Shown here piece after piece: positions 1-8,487 of a DNA stretch of 64,000 nucleotides (positions are counted from its first letter, which is position 1; each line of letters begins with the position of its first letter). The notes under the pieces are model-generated. The model made no database searches and was not told the origin of the DNA. It saw only the letters and a program-made list of their open reading frames with translations. The translations under genes were made by a program, and so were the position numbers. The stretch comes from a bacterium. Its GTDB lineage: Bacteria > Patescibacteriota > Saccharimonadia > Saccharimonadales > Saccharimonadaceae. The stretch lies in NCBI GenBank assembly GCA_004561445.1, contig SFVX01000001.1, positions 62,001 through 126,000 of the forward strand, read 5' to 3'.

Positions 1-1134
1 CGGTTTTTCGGCTGATTCATGACGCCATTCGGCGCTACGTAAAAGTTCGTGTAGACCGACTGAAGCTGCTTTGTCGTTTGGAATCTCAATACCGACCGAA
101 CGTGTGCCAGGAATTGGCGCTTCGATACGAATCTTATCTTTGGCGAGGTTCAATGAAAGCTCGCGGTCATAAGTAGCGATTTTCGCAATTTTAACGCCTT
201 GTGGCGGACGGAAAGTATATTGAGTGATGCGTGGACCAACATTAGCGTTTTCGACTTCGATGTCGATACCGAACTGCGCGAGGGTTTCGCGGATAATTGC
301 TGCGTTTGCCTCAATATTGCCAGAATCGGCTGGAGATTTCTTGCGCTCAAGCAAATCAAATGGTGGCATTTTCCAATCTGGATCGGAAATTGCCACGAGT
401 GCGGTTTCTGGCTCTTTAGCGACTGGCTTTTCGGCGACGGCGACTGGTTTCTTAGCTAGGATGCCACGATGTTCTTTTTTCTCTGGCTCATCAACGGTAG
501 TATTGCGAATTTTTAGCTTTGGCAAAGGACGCGACTCTTCGTCTTCGATAGCGGCACCGCGCGTACGGCGAATGACGCGAGCGTTTTTCGCATCTTCTTT
601 GGTCTCTTTTGTACTAAATGCGGCGCCAATCTTGCGAAATAACTCAGCTGGCGTGCTAGCAAACATAAACATTGCCGTAATTAACGCTAAAACTACGTAA
701 ATAAGAATAGCTACCGGCAAATCAACAAGGTCAAGCACAAAATCATTTACGCCAGTCCCGAGAATGCCACCATGCGCAACGCCTTGAGCGTGTCCTGGTG
801 CGCCAAAAATACAGCTAAACCAAAACAGCATCAAAATAGACGAAACTGTAACTGGTGGATCGATGCGATTATCTGGTGCGCGAAAGACAAGGACGGAAAG
901 ATAAACTAACATAGCTGGCAAGAGATAATAAGTCCAACCAATCAAATTTAACATGAAGTCACGAACAGTAGACAGTAGCTTACCGCCAGAATCGCCAAAC
1001 CAAGAAACGACTAGTAAAACAGCAAACACAATCATTAGAAAAGCTACTACTTGGCGCCAAAAACCGCCTGGTAGCTCGTGCTTATTTACTACTTCTGGTG
1101 CTTTTTTCTTTCTACCTCGTCTCTTTTTAGCCAT
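1..1134 (-). CDS. ftsK: DNA translocase FtsK/SpoIIIE, N-terminal part (runs off the window start)
   Basis: This is the first 378 codons of an FtsK/SpoIIIE-type DNA translocase, which pumps chromosome ends through the division septum. The start ATG is at 1134 and the frame is open to base 1. Residues 2-12 are a Lys/Arg-rich cytoplasmic start (KKRRGRKKK), followed by about four hydrophobic membrane segments up to about residue 170, then a charged linker. The last 80 residues resemble the alpha domain that precedes the motor (VGPRVTQYTFRPPQGVKIAKI). The ATPase and gamma domains lie outside the window. No Shine-Dalgarno is obvious upstream. Confidence 0.9.
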   Translation of the reverse strand, partial: MAKKRRGRKKKAPEVVNKHELPGGFWRQVVAFLMIVFAVLLVVSWFGDSGGKLLSTVRDFMLNLIGWTYYLLPAMLVYLSVLVFRAPDNRIDPPVTVSSILMLFWFSCIFGAPGHAQGVAHGGILGTGVNDFVLDLVDLPVAILIYVVLALITAMFMFASTPAELFRKIGAAFSTKETKEDAKNARVIRRTRGAAIEDEESRPLPKLKIRNTTVDEPEKKEHRGILAKKPVAVAEKPVAKEPETALVAISDPDWKMPPFDLLERKKSPADSGNIEANAAIIRETLAQFGIDIEVENANVGPRITQYTFRPPQGVKIAKIATYDRELSLNLAKDKIRIEAPIPGTRSVGIEIPNDKAASVGLHELLRSAEWRHESAEKP

Positions 1135-1164
1135 AAGTAAATTATACCATAATTTTTATAGAGA

Positions 1165-1200
1165 TAAAAAATTGAGTCAGCCCTTAAAGGCTGACTCAAT
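1165..1200 (-). terminator. Intrinsic terminator
   Basis: A perfect 12-bp stem (1171-1182 with 1189-1200) around a 6-nt loop is followed on the minus strand by a T-run (A-run 1166-1170). It ends the membrane-protein gene to its right and insulates ftsK. Confidence 0.9.
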
Positions 1201-1208
1201 TCTATTGT

Positions 1209-1940
1209 TTACTTAAAAAGATCTCTTAATTCTTCTACCGCGGAGCTATAGTCGTCATCGTAGTAGTTTGAATAACTCTTCTTACTATAAAAGCCAACAA
1301 GAGTCGAAATTAGAACGAGTACAAAGGCAATAACTGCAACTGCAATTGCGACATAGCTTGCGGCGCGAAGAACTTGCGTTTTACCATTAGCGATCTGAAT
1401 GGCTAAATACATTACGCCCGCCGAGATAAGCCCCAAGATAAAGATAGGCAAGAAGCTTGAGAGCCAGAGTTGACCTTGCGCGACGCCAGACTTTTCGCCA
1501 GCACCAAGTAGTGAGTAAATCGCGGTTGCAACTAACTCTACGGCAAAAATAGCAGTGATAACACCAAAAATTACTACAATTTTGCGCCATGCTGATTTCA
1601 TATCATCGATGCTAGTGACTTTGCGAAGAGTCATAAGACTAAGCACGCCGAAGATAAGCACGAAGACCGCGTCGACAAATAGAGCAGAGCCTCCATATAA
1701 ATTATTGCCTAGAAAAGTGCCGATAAATGGTACGCCGAAGCTCCATGGCATTTTTGCATTTTTAGTAAATCCGGCAATTGCAGCAAAAATTGCAGCGAGG
1801 CCGAGGAAAATCGCAAAAGCAATCGAGAAGGCGTTAATGTGCGCCATGACTTTGCTTGAATATTTTACTTTTGGCATCTTTGGCGCGGCGCCGACTACTG
1901 GGCGAGGAGCACTAGATGCAGATGATGACGTAGTTGTCAT
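1209..1940 (-). CDS. Four-helix membrane protein, unknown function
   Basis: The product is about 243 residues with an Ala/Ser/Pro-rich N-terminus, four or five hydrophobic stretches (roughly residues 37-58, 85-110, 125-150, 165-190, 200-225) and an acidic, Tyr-rich C-terminal tail (SNYYDDDYSSAVEELRDLFK). I chose the ATG at 1940 because GGAG lies 6 nt upstream; an in-frame ATG at 1952 would bury that site. I do not recognise the family. It is a monocistronic unit with its own terminator on each side. Small membrane proteins of this kind are common in CPR genomes. Confidence 0.75.
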   Translation of the reverse strand: MTTTSSSASSAPRPVVGAAPKMPKVKYSSKVMAHINAFSIAFAIFLGLAAIFAAIAGFTKNAKMPWSFGVPFIGTFLGNNLYGGSALFVDAVFVLIFGVLSLMTLRKVTSIDDMKSAWRKIVVIFGVITAIFAVELVATAIYSLLGAGEKSGVAQGQLWLSSFLPIFILGLISAGVMYLAIQIANGKTQVLRAASYVAIAVAVIAFVLVLISTLVGFYSKKSYSNYYDDDYSSAVEELRDLFK

Positions 1941-1974
1941 GCTTTTCTCCATATTATTTTATATTTATTATACT

Positions 1975-2005
1975 AAAAAATAGCCAGAAAGAACTGGCTA
2001 TTTTT
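1975..2005 (-). terminator. Bidirectional-looking terminator after pnp
   Basis: The stem TAGCCAG/CTGGCTA (1981-1987/1994-2000) has an A-run on the left and a T-run on the right, so it can act on either strand. It lies 10 bp past the pnp stop. Confidence 0.85.
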
Positions 2006-2015
2006 ATGATTATAT

Positions 2016-4199
2016 TTACTGTTCAACGCGGCGCATTGAGAGACTGAGGCGGCCTTTATCGTCGATCGCATCGAGGCGAACATTTACCTCTTGTCCCATC
2101 TTGAGCACATCAGTGACTTTGTCGACGTGTTTGTCGGAGATCTGCGAGATATGAAGCATACCATCAATACCAGGCAAGATATTCACAAAAGCACCAAAAT
2201 CTTTGATAGAAACAACTTTACCGTGATAGATTTTACCAACTTCTGGCTCCTCGACGAGAGATTTAATCCAGTTGACGGCTTTTTCGATAGTGGCAGCGTC
2301 ATTAGCAGAGACCGTTATGAGACCAGTATCGCCGTCGACATCCACTTCGGCGCCAGTTTCGGAAGTAATCTTATTGATCATTTCACCACCTTTACCGATA
2401 ATTGCGCCAACTTTTTCAGGCTTAACAATGATCTTTTCGATGCGTGGCGCATATGGGCTGAGATGATCGCGTGGACCTGCCAAGACGGAAAGCATATGGT
2501 CCATGATGAACATGCGACCAGCATGTGCTTTGGCGATAGCTTCAGCGAGCACGGAGACTGGAAGACCGTGAATCTTCATATCCATCTGGAGTGCCGTAAT
2601 ACCTTCAGTAGTACCAGTAACCTTGAAATCCATATCGCCAGCAAAATCTTCGGCATCCATAAGATCGGTCAAAACATAAGGCTTGTCGCCATCCATCATA
2701 AGCCCCATAGCGATACCAGCAACTGGGCGCTTGAGCGGAACACCCGCATCCATCAAGGCAAGACACGAGCTACAAGTAGCAGCCATTGAGGTAGAACCGT
2801 TCTGTGACATTATCTCGGTAACGCTGCGGATTGTGTATGGAAATTCTTCTTCGCTTGGGAGCACTGGCATGAGAGCGCGCTCAGCGAGATAACCATGGCC
2901 AATTTCGCGACGCCCTGGGCTACCCATGCGAGAAACCTCGCCTACAGTGTAGCCTGGCGCATTATAATGATGCATATAACGACGCTTGCCATCGGTAACT
3001 TCCATAGTATCGACAAGCTGAGCATAGCTAAGCGGTGCGAGAGTTACGATGTTTAGGGCCTGAGTAACGCCGCGCGTAAAGAGAGATGAACCATGAGCGC
3101 GTGGCAAAATACCAACTTGAGAGCTGAGTGGACGCACTTCGTCGAGCTTACGGCCATCTGGACGGACGCCATTTTCGATGATGTTTTTGCGAACATCGCG
3201 CTTGACGGCAAGCTCGAAAGCATCATTATAGTCGGCACGATAGTGCTCGGCGTAATACTCGGTGCGAGTAGTCATTTTTTCTTCATCGCTCATTTTGTCA
3301 GTAACGCCGGCTTCTTCGTCGGAAATAGTTTGCGAGAACTCGTCATGCATCGCCCAGCGGAGCTCATCGATAAGCTGATTGCGCTCCATAGTGTTTTGGG
3401 TGCGGAACTCAGCGCCGATTTTGCCGTCCATCCACGCATCAACGCGAGCTTGGACTTCTTCACTAGGAAGAATAAGCGTATATTCCTTTTCTTCGACGCC
3501 GACCTCAGCACGGAGCTTGTTTTGAAGCTCGATAGCCGGCTGAATCATCTTGAGTCCCCATTCGAGACCACCAACAATGACATCCTCTGGAACTTCATTA
3601 GCGCCAGCTTCAACCATCGTGATACCAGAATCTTTACCGGCAACTACGAGGTCGAGATCCGACGCGGCACGCTCTTCCTCGGAAAGGAAGGCCTTATATT
3701 CGCCGTTGACACGACCGATGCGAAGACCGGCGATTGGACCGTCAAACGGCACGCCCGCAAGCATAAGAGCGCTCGAGGCGGCGATCATTGCAATAACATC
3801 TGGACGAAAGCCTGGATCCATCGATAATACAGTCGTGACGACCTGAATTTCTTGACGATAGCCCTTCGGGAAAAGTGGACGAATTGGGCGATCGATTAAA
3901 CGACCAACCAAAACGGCGTTGTCAGAAGGCTTGCCTTCGCGTTTAATAAATTTACTGCTACTAATTTTGCCAGCTGCGTAATATTTTTCTTCGTAATCGA
4001 TAGAAAGTGGGAAGAAATCTTGCACCACTGGCTTGCTACCGACCACGACCGAGCCTAGCACAACGGTGTCGCCGTAGGTGACTAGGACTGATGATGTAGC
4101 ACGAAAACCAACCCTGTTGACCTCAAGACCGAGTTTGCGACCACAAAAATCAGTCTCAAGCTTTAGAGTATGTTTTCCGCTTGGATTAATTATTTCCAT
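2016..4199 (-). CDS. pnp: Polyribonucleotide nucleotidyltransferase (PNPase)
   Basis: PNPase degrades RNA 3'-to-5' phosphorolytically in the cytoplasm. At 727 residues it has the full family layout: first RNase PH domain (1-~150), helical linker, second RNase PH domain (~330-560) with GRREIGHG and the MDAGVPLKRPVAGIAMGL region, a KH domain (GAIIGKGGEMINKI, about residues 575-590) and a C-terminal S1 domain (GKVVSIKDFGAFVNILPGIDG, DKGRLSLSM). The nearest gene on its 5' side is on the opposite strand, so pnp has its own promoter instead of following rpsO directly as in many bacteria. Confidence 0.97.
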   Translation of the reverse strand: MEIINPSGKHTLKLETDFCGRKLGLEVNRVGFRATSSVLVTYGDTVVLGSVVVGSKPVVQDFFPLSIDYEEKYYAAGKISSSKFIKREGKPSDNAVLVGRLIDRPIRPLFPKGYRQEIQVVTTVLSMDPGFRPDVIAMIAASSALMLAGVPFDGPIAGLRIGRVNGEYKAFLSEEERAASDLDLVVAGKDSGITMVEAGANEVPEDVIVGGLEWGLKMIQPAIELQNKLRAEVGVEEKEYTLILPSEEVQARVDAWMDGKIGAEFRTQNTMERNQLIDELRWAMHDEFSQTISDEEAGVTDKMSDEEKMTTRTEYYAEHYRADYNDAFELAVKRDVRKNIIENGVRPDGRKLDEVRPLSSQVGILPRAHGSSLFTRGVTQALNIVTLAPLSYAQLVDTMEVTDGKRRYMHHYNAPGYTVGEVSRMGSPGRREIGHGYLAERALMPVLPSEEEFPYTIRSVTEIMSQNGSTSMAATCSSCLALMDAGVPLKRPVAGIAMGLMMDGDKPYVLTDLMDAEDFAGDMDFKVTGTTEGITALQMDMKIHGLPVSVLAEAIAKAHAGRMFIMDHMLSVLAGPRDHLSPYAPRIEKIIVKPEKVGAIIGKGGEMINKITSETGAEVDVDGDTGLITVSANDAATIEKAVNWIKSLVEEPEVGKIYHGKVVSIKDFGAFVNILPGIDGMLHISQISDKHVDKVTDVLKMGQEVNVRLDAIDDKGRLSLSMRRVEQ

Positions 4200-4330
4200 T
4201 CAAACCTTTCTTCGAGAAAATAATAAGTATCTAGAGCTAAGGTGTTAGCTAGGGATATCTATCATTTTCTCGATAGTTACTAATACCCCTATTATATCAC
4301 ACTTTTCAAGATAAAGGCTTGCGCTTATTG

Positions 4331-4359
4331 TTGACATATTTTGCAAAGTGTGCTATAAT
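4331..4359 (+). promoter_or_regulatory. Consensus sigma70-type promoter
   Basis: TTGACA (4331-4336), a 17-bp spacer and TATAAT (4354-4359), with TGC just before the -10 (extended -10). It drives the gene at 4441 through a leader of about 75 nt that contains a small hairpin (TGGC...GCCA). Confidence 0.9.
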
Positions 4360-4440
4360 TAGAGTATCTGGCATTTTTTGTCGCCAGGAAGTACCCGTAT
4401 TCGTCCCCGTGGGGCGGGCGAAAGAAATGGAGGAATATAC

Positions 4441-5025
4441 ATGGGTAAGAACATTATCATGGAGACGAGAAGTAGAATTTTCGTCGAAGGAGCATTCGAT
4501 ATCGCTCCCGTAGTAAAGACATTTGGTGGCTGGGCAGAGAGCAAAAAGCTCTTCATCTCTAGCCGTTATTTGGAGAAAGACAACTGCACGATTGTTCTTG
4601 TGAAGCCTTTTGAGCGCATCCATCGCGAGGTCGCGATGCAACATGTAGGTGCGCAAAAGAACCAGATTATGCACGAGCATGAGATCGTGTTCTACGGAAC
4701 GATTCCGAGCGAAGATGGCAATTCAATGAGCTTAGATAAGCTTACGGAAACGGTCATTATGCCGTCAAAACGTGCGGTTAAGAAGACCGTCGCAATCTGT
4801 ACATATGGGTCCAGACATGAGGAGCTTGGCTCCGCAAAAACGAGGTTCGCGTTCTATGTCGACTCACGTGCCGAGGATCCCGAGGGCGATCTTTCGCGTT
4901 GCAAAGACGAAGTGAGCGAGCGCTTACTCGATATCGTAGACAGCCACGCAGCTGACGGGCTCGAGTATGCGAAATCATTGAATGCACTTACGCATGCAAT
5001 TGCGCGTTTTATCGAAACACTCTAA
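4441..5025 (+). CDS. Conserved-looking hypothetical cytoplasmic protein (194 aa)
   Basis: I do not recognise the family. The start at 4441 (MGKNIIMETRSR) is set by TGGAGG 7 nt upstream; a TTG at 4378 is in frame but lacks a ribosome site. There is no signal peptide or membrane segment, and the protein is mixed alpha/beta. Unlike the leaderless housekeeping genes nearby, it has a consensus promoter, a structured leader, a strong Shine-Dalgarno and its own terminator. The stretch FYVDSRAEDPEGDLSRC loosely resembles ALYVESAVDYSRC in the protein at 17399-17938, which may mean distant paralogy (weak inference). It sits between rpsO and pnp on the opposite strand. Confidence 0.75.
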   Translation: MGKNIIMETRSRIFVEGAFDIAPVVKTFGGWAESKKLFISSRYLEKDNCTIVLVKPFERIHREVAMQHVGAQKNQIMHEHEIVFYGTIPSEDGNSMSLDKLTETVIMPSKRAVKKTVAICTYGSRHEELGSAKTRFAFYVDSRAEDPEGDLSRCKDEVSERLLDIVDSHAADGLEYAKSLNALTHAIARFIETL

Positions 5026-5033
5026 TCTCCAGG

Positions 5034-5061
5034 AAGGGCCGACTAATGTCGGTCCTTTTTT
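5034..5061 (+). terminator. Intrinsic terminator
   Basis: The stem GGGCCGAC/GTCGGTCC (5036-5043/5048-5055) with loop TAAT is followed by a T-run from 5056. It ends the gene at 4441. Confidence 0.9.
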
Positions 5062-5094
5062 AATACTCTTTCGCTACTGTTTTTATTAAGTAAC

Positions 5095-5121
5095 AAAAAG
5101 CCGCCCTTTGAATGGTGGCGG
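5095..5121 (-). terminator. Terminator of rpsO
   Basis: The stem CCGCC/GGCGG (5101-5105/5117-5121) is followed on the minus strand by five T (5095-5099). Confidence 0.75.
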
Positions 5122-5129
5122 TTTTTTGA

Positions 5130-5396
5130 TTATTTGCGAAGACCGAGTTTTGCGACAGTGGCTTTGTAAGTCTCGAAGTCGGTACGCTCAAGATACTTAA
5201 GAAGCTTCTTGCGCTGACCAACCATTTGAATGAGGCCACGCTTTGCCATAAAGTCATGCTTGTTAGCCTTGACGTGCTCAGTAACTTCCTTGATACGCTC
5301 GGTAAGGATAGAAACCTGAACCTCTGGAGAGCCAACATCATTCTTGCTGCGTGCAAGTTTCTCAATCGCCTGGGCTTTGTTATCTTTAGTAATCAT
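5130..5396 (-). CDS. rpsO: 30S ribosomal protein S15
   Basis: S15 binds the central domain of 16S rRNA early in 30S assembly. At 88 residues it is the normal length. It has the family signatures NDVGSPEVQVSILTERI, HDFMAKRGLIQMVGQRKKLL and the C-terminal VAKLGLRK. The start at 5396 matches the usual MAITKE-type N-terminus, and the -10 element ends only 9 nt upstream, so the mRNA should have almost no leader. Confidence 0.97.
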   Translation of the reverse strand: MITKDNKAQAIEKLARSKNDVGSPEVQVSILTERIKEVTEHVKANKHDFMAKRGLIQMVGQRKKLLKYLERTDFETYKATVAKLGLRK

Positions 5397-5405
5397 ATTG
5401 AATCG

Positions 5406-5434
5406 ATTTTAGCATATTTATAGATTATTCGCAA
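5406..5434 (-). promoter_or_regulatory. rpsO promoter giving a near-leaderless mRNA
   Basis: On the minus strand: TTGCGA (5434-5429), a 17-bp spacer, then TGCTAAAAT with the -10 TAAAAT at 5411-5406. The ATG begins at 5396, so predicted transcription starts 2-3 nt before it. Confidence 0.8.
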
Positions 5435-5452
5435 GTGGTAAAAGTGATGGCG

Positions 5453-6811
5453 CTATTTATTATTCATATATTTAACCAGCGCCGAGCGCAAATCTCTGAC
5501 AGGAAGCACGAACTTGTCTTTGATGGTTGCTGGTGCAATAGCGCCCGTAAAGCCAAGTTTTCTAGCCTCGGCAATGCGACGATCCGGCGCTGTAACGCTA
5601 CGGATTTCCCCGCCGAGTCCCACTTCGCCAAAGACTACCATATCATCATCTAGCTTGCGACCAGCCGCAGCACTAGCAATTGCCATACAAACCGCAAGGT
5701 CGGCCGCACTATCATTCAGGCGCATACCGCCAACAACATTGATGAAAATATCTTTATCTTGAAGCTTGAGCTTAGTACGCTTTTCAAGTACGGCGACCAA
5801 AAGATTGAGACGATTAAGGTCGAAGCCCGATGCTGTGCGTTTTGGATAACCAAAACTGGTCGGATTAACTAGGGCCTGAATCTCAACCAAAAGTGGGCGC
5901 GTACCTTCTATGGTTGCCATGATAATGCTACCGTCGGTGTTTTGGCGCTCAGACAGGAGTGCTTCGGATGGATTCTTGACCTCAACGAGGCCTTTTTGCG
6001 CCATCTCAAAAATTGCTACTTCGTTGGTTGAGCCGAAACGGTTCTTAACAGCGCGCACGGTCTTGAAACCACCGTAGCGGTCGCCCTCAAAATTTAGCAC
6101 TACGTCGACGAGATGTTCGAGGATTTTTGGCCCGGCCAGCGTGCCCTCCTTGGTGACGTGGCCGACGATTACAACAGCGGTATTGCTGTTTTTGGCGGCT
6201 TGAATAATAAGGTTGCCACAGTTACTAACCTGACTGACTGTGCCTGGCGCCGAAGCGATCTCAGCCATAGAGAGTGTCTGAATAGAGTCGACAATCACGA
6301 GCTCATATTTGCCAGTTTCGATGGTCTTGGCGATATCATTACCAGAGGTGGAGCTAGCAAAATGTAAGGTATCCGAAGACGCACCGAGGCGCACGGCACG
6401 AAGCTTAACCTGCCCTGCCGATTCCTCGCCCGAAACATAAAGCACAGAGTGTTTCATGGCGACCGCGGCGCAGATTTGCATCAAAAGCGTAGACTTACCA
6501 ATGCCTGGCTGGCCCGCCAACAGATTGACGGAGCCTAACAAAATGCCACCGCCTAGCACTGCATCAAGATCTGGAAAGCTAGTCAAAAGGCGGCTACCAG
6601 CGTCTGACGGTTCGATGGTATTAATAGATACAGCCTCGAGCGCCTTGCCAGAAATTTTACCCTTGGCGATGGCGGTCTTGGACTCGGTCTCGGCTATGCC
6701 AGCTTGCTCGAGCAGACTATTCCACTCGCCGCAATTTTCGCAACGACCAGCCCATTTCGCAAAGCTAGCACCGCAATTTTGACAGACATATCGAGATTTT
6801 ACTTTTGTCAT
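5453..6811 (-). CDS. radA: DNA repair protein RadA (Sms)
   Basis: RadA is a RecA-like ATPase that promotes branch migration in recombinational repair. At 452 residues it has the full layout: an N-terminal zinc finger (CQNCGASFAKWAGRCENCGEW, residues 10-30), Walker A GQPGIGKST (about 100), the RadA motif KNRFGS (about 260) and a Lon-protease-like C-terminal domain (DLAVCMAIASAAAGRKL, FGEVGLGGEIRSV). TACACT lies 6 nt before the ATG at 6811, which suggests a leaderless transcript; the same spacing is seen at gpmI. Confidence 0.97.
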   Translation of the reverse strand: MTKVKSRYVCQNCGASFAKWAGRCENCGEWNSLLEQAGIAETESKTAIAKGKISGKALEAVSINTIEPSDAGSRLLTSFPDLDAVLGGGILLGSVNLLAGQPGIGKSTLLMQICAAVAMKHSVLYVSGEESAGQVKLRAVRLGASSDTLHFASSTSGNDIAKTIETGKYELVIVDSIQTLSMAEIASAPGTVSQVSNCGNLIIQAAKNSNTAVVIVGHVTKEGTLAGPKILEHLVDVVLNFEGDRYGGFKTVRAVKNRFGSTNEVAIFEMAQKGLVEVKNPSEALLSERQNTDGSIIMATIEGTRPLLVEIQALVNPTSFGYPKRTASGFDLNRLNLLVAVLEKRTKLKLQDKDIFINVVGGMRLNDSAADLAVCMAIASAAAGRKLDDDMVVFGEVGLGGEIRSVTAPDRRIAEARKLGFTGAIAPATIKDKFVLPVRDLRSALVKYMNNK

Positions 6812-6856
6812 GTTCTTAGTGTAACACGCTAAAATTTGCGTAAAAGCATCAGCGTT

Positions 6857-7441
6857 TTAGTTTGTAAGCACTTCGTCAATAAGACCGTAGGTCTTAGCTT
6901 CTTCAGCCGACATCCAATTATCGCGGTCCATATCTTTGATAACTTGCTTGACGTCTTTGCCAGTATTTTTGGCAAGCATCTCGGCGAGTTTTTGTTTGAG
7001 GTAAATGCCTTCTTTGAGCGCAATTTCCTGATCGGTGATTTTGCCCTGCGTGCCAGAGCTTGGTTGATGAATCATAATGCGCGAGTTTGGCAAGACATAA
7101 CGCTTACCTTTAGCGCCGGCCGAAAGTAGCATTGCACCCATCGAAGCCTGAAGGCCAATTCCGATAGTTTGCACGTCTGGCTCAATATAGTTCATCGTAT
7201 CAATAATCGCGAGGCCGTCATAAACTGAGCCGCCAGGAGAATTGATATAGAGTTTGATATCCTTTTTGGGATCTTCAAAAGCGAGATGAAGCAATTGCGC
7301 TACAACAATATTAGCGGTAGCAGAATTTACTTCGTCACCCAAGAAGATGACGCGCTCTTTTAAAAGACGCGAGTAAATATCATAGGCACGCTCGCCACGA
7401 TTCGTCTCTTCAACTACGGTTGGAACTAGATAGTTTTTCAT
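6857..7441 (-). CDS. clpP: ATP-dependent Clp protease proteolytic subunit ClpP
   Basis: ClpP is the serine peptidase barrel fed by Clp unfoldases. It is 194 residues, normal length. The catalytic triad is visible: Ser in QASMGAMLLSAG, His in MIHQPSSG and Asp in MDRDNWMSAEEA. The oxyanion region NSPGGSVYDGLAI is intact. It is the last gene of the clpC - zincin - clpP unit, 10 bp after the preceding stop, with a modest AAGGA ribosome site. The CIRCE element before clpC probably controls it by read-through. Confidence 0.97.
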   Translation of the reverse strand: MKNYLVPTVVEETNRGERAYDIYSRLLKERVIFLGDEVNSATANIVVAQLLHLAFEDPKKDIKLYINSPGGSVYDGLAIIDTMNYIEPDVQTIGIGLQASMGAMLLSAGAKGKRYVLPNSRIMIHQPSSGTQGKITDQEIALKEGIYLKQKLAEMLAKNTGKDVKQVIKDMDRDNWMSAEEAKTYGLIDEVLTN

Positions 7442-7451
7442 GTTTTCCTTT

Positions 7452-8486
7452 CTAATCTTCTACTTTGCTAGAGTTTTGAGGTTTACTATTAATACTCTGA
7501 ATCAGATCATTATGATGAATAGCTTTAGTATTATATTCTTCGATTTTTTGGTTTATATCATCAACGAGCGCCGAAGTTTCATTATAGTAATTGCTGAGAG
7601 TTTTTTGCCGGCCAATCAATAAATTGCGCTGACGATCAAACTCTTGCTGGCTAGTAAAATAACCATCAGTGTTTGCGTTTTGATTAAATCTGCGAATATC
7701 CTCATTGAGTCGATTCGCCTCAGTCTCGTAATACTCTTCACGCTTGGTAATTTCGGCACGTTGCTGCTCGATTTCTTGTTCTAATACGTCAATCTCGGCG
7801 TTAATCTTCGCAAGAACACCATCGTATTGCTCGTAATAGCTATAAATATGGTCAAAATTCGCAAAGAAGGTTTCATAATGCGCGCGCAATTCATCTGGTA
7901 ATTGACTGGCTGGAATCTCAGTACCAATAACCGAATGAAGCTCAGTATAATGCTGATTGTCAGGATAATCTGCCATATAATCAGCCAACTTATCTTTATT
8001 TTGATCATAGACTTCATCAAGCAAAGGTTCAAGACGTGCAGTGTCATAAAACGCCAGACGTGACCAAATCGCATGCAAAAGCTCATGCGCAGCAGTCGAC
8101 TCTTCAAGCCCAGCTAGTTCTGAATTCTCGCTGTTATAGATGTAAATATTTGTCGAATCGTAACAGCCAAGCGTCGAAGTTGTATCATGGACGTCATTGC
8201 AGCCACTCTCTATAAACTCGTCTCGGTTTTGCAAAACCGGTTGCGTGGATTTAAAAACCAATAGTCCACGATCGGTCAGCTCGAGGCGATCCATAATCTC
8301 CGCCATTTCATTGCTTGGCTCGTAACGCATGCCGCGCAAAGTATCGTTGATTGGATGGTAAAGTAGGCCACAAAACAGCGCAACTGCAAACGAGCCGACT
8401 ATAAAGCCAACGATTTGACCGAATAATTTATGCCCAGTTTTGACTGGTTTTACTTGATACAGTCCGTGATTATATTGAGTCGCCAC
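7452..8486 (-). CDS. Membrane-anchored putative zinc peptidase with HELLH motif, coiled coil
   Basis: The protein has 344 residues with a GTG start one base after the clpC stop. Residues about 22-44 form a single membrane segment (FGQIVGFIVGSFAVALFCGL). The outside part holds AAHELLHAIW at about residues 133-142, an HExxH zincin-type motif, then a long charged coiled coil (about 230-300: LEQEIEQQRAEITKREEYY). HExxH is the zinc-binding signature of many metallopeptidases; the third ligand is not certain, so peptidase activity is inferred. It lies between clpC and clpP in one transcript, which suggests an envelope-stress or quality-control role. I do not recognise a named family. Confidence 0.75.
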   Translation of the reverse strand: MATQYNHGLYQVKPVKTGHKLFGQIVGFIVGSFAVALFCGLLYHPINDTLRGMRYEPSNEMAEIMDRLELTDRGLLVFKSTQPVLQNRDEFIESGCNDVHDTTSTLGCYDSTNIYIYNSENSELAGLEESTAAHELLHAIWSRLAFYDTARLEPLLDEVYDQNKDKLADYMADYPDNQHYTELHSVIGTEIPASQLPDELRAHYETFFANFDHIYSYYEQYDGVLAKINAEIDVLEQEIEQQRAEITKREEYYETEANRLNEDIRRFNQNANTDGYFTSQQEFDRQRNLLIGRQKTLSNYYNETSALVDDINQKIEEYNTKAIHHNDLIQSINSKPQNSSKVED

Positions 8487-8487
8487 T

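Noticed and set aside
2091..3827. Long open frames antisense to pnp
   Set aside because: They mirror the codon bias of pnp, lack ribosome sites and give no plausible protein; pnp is intact on the other strand.
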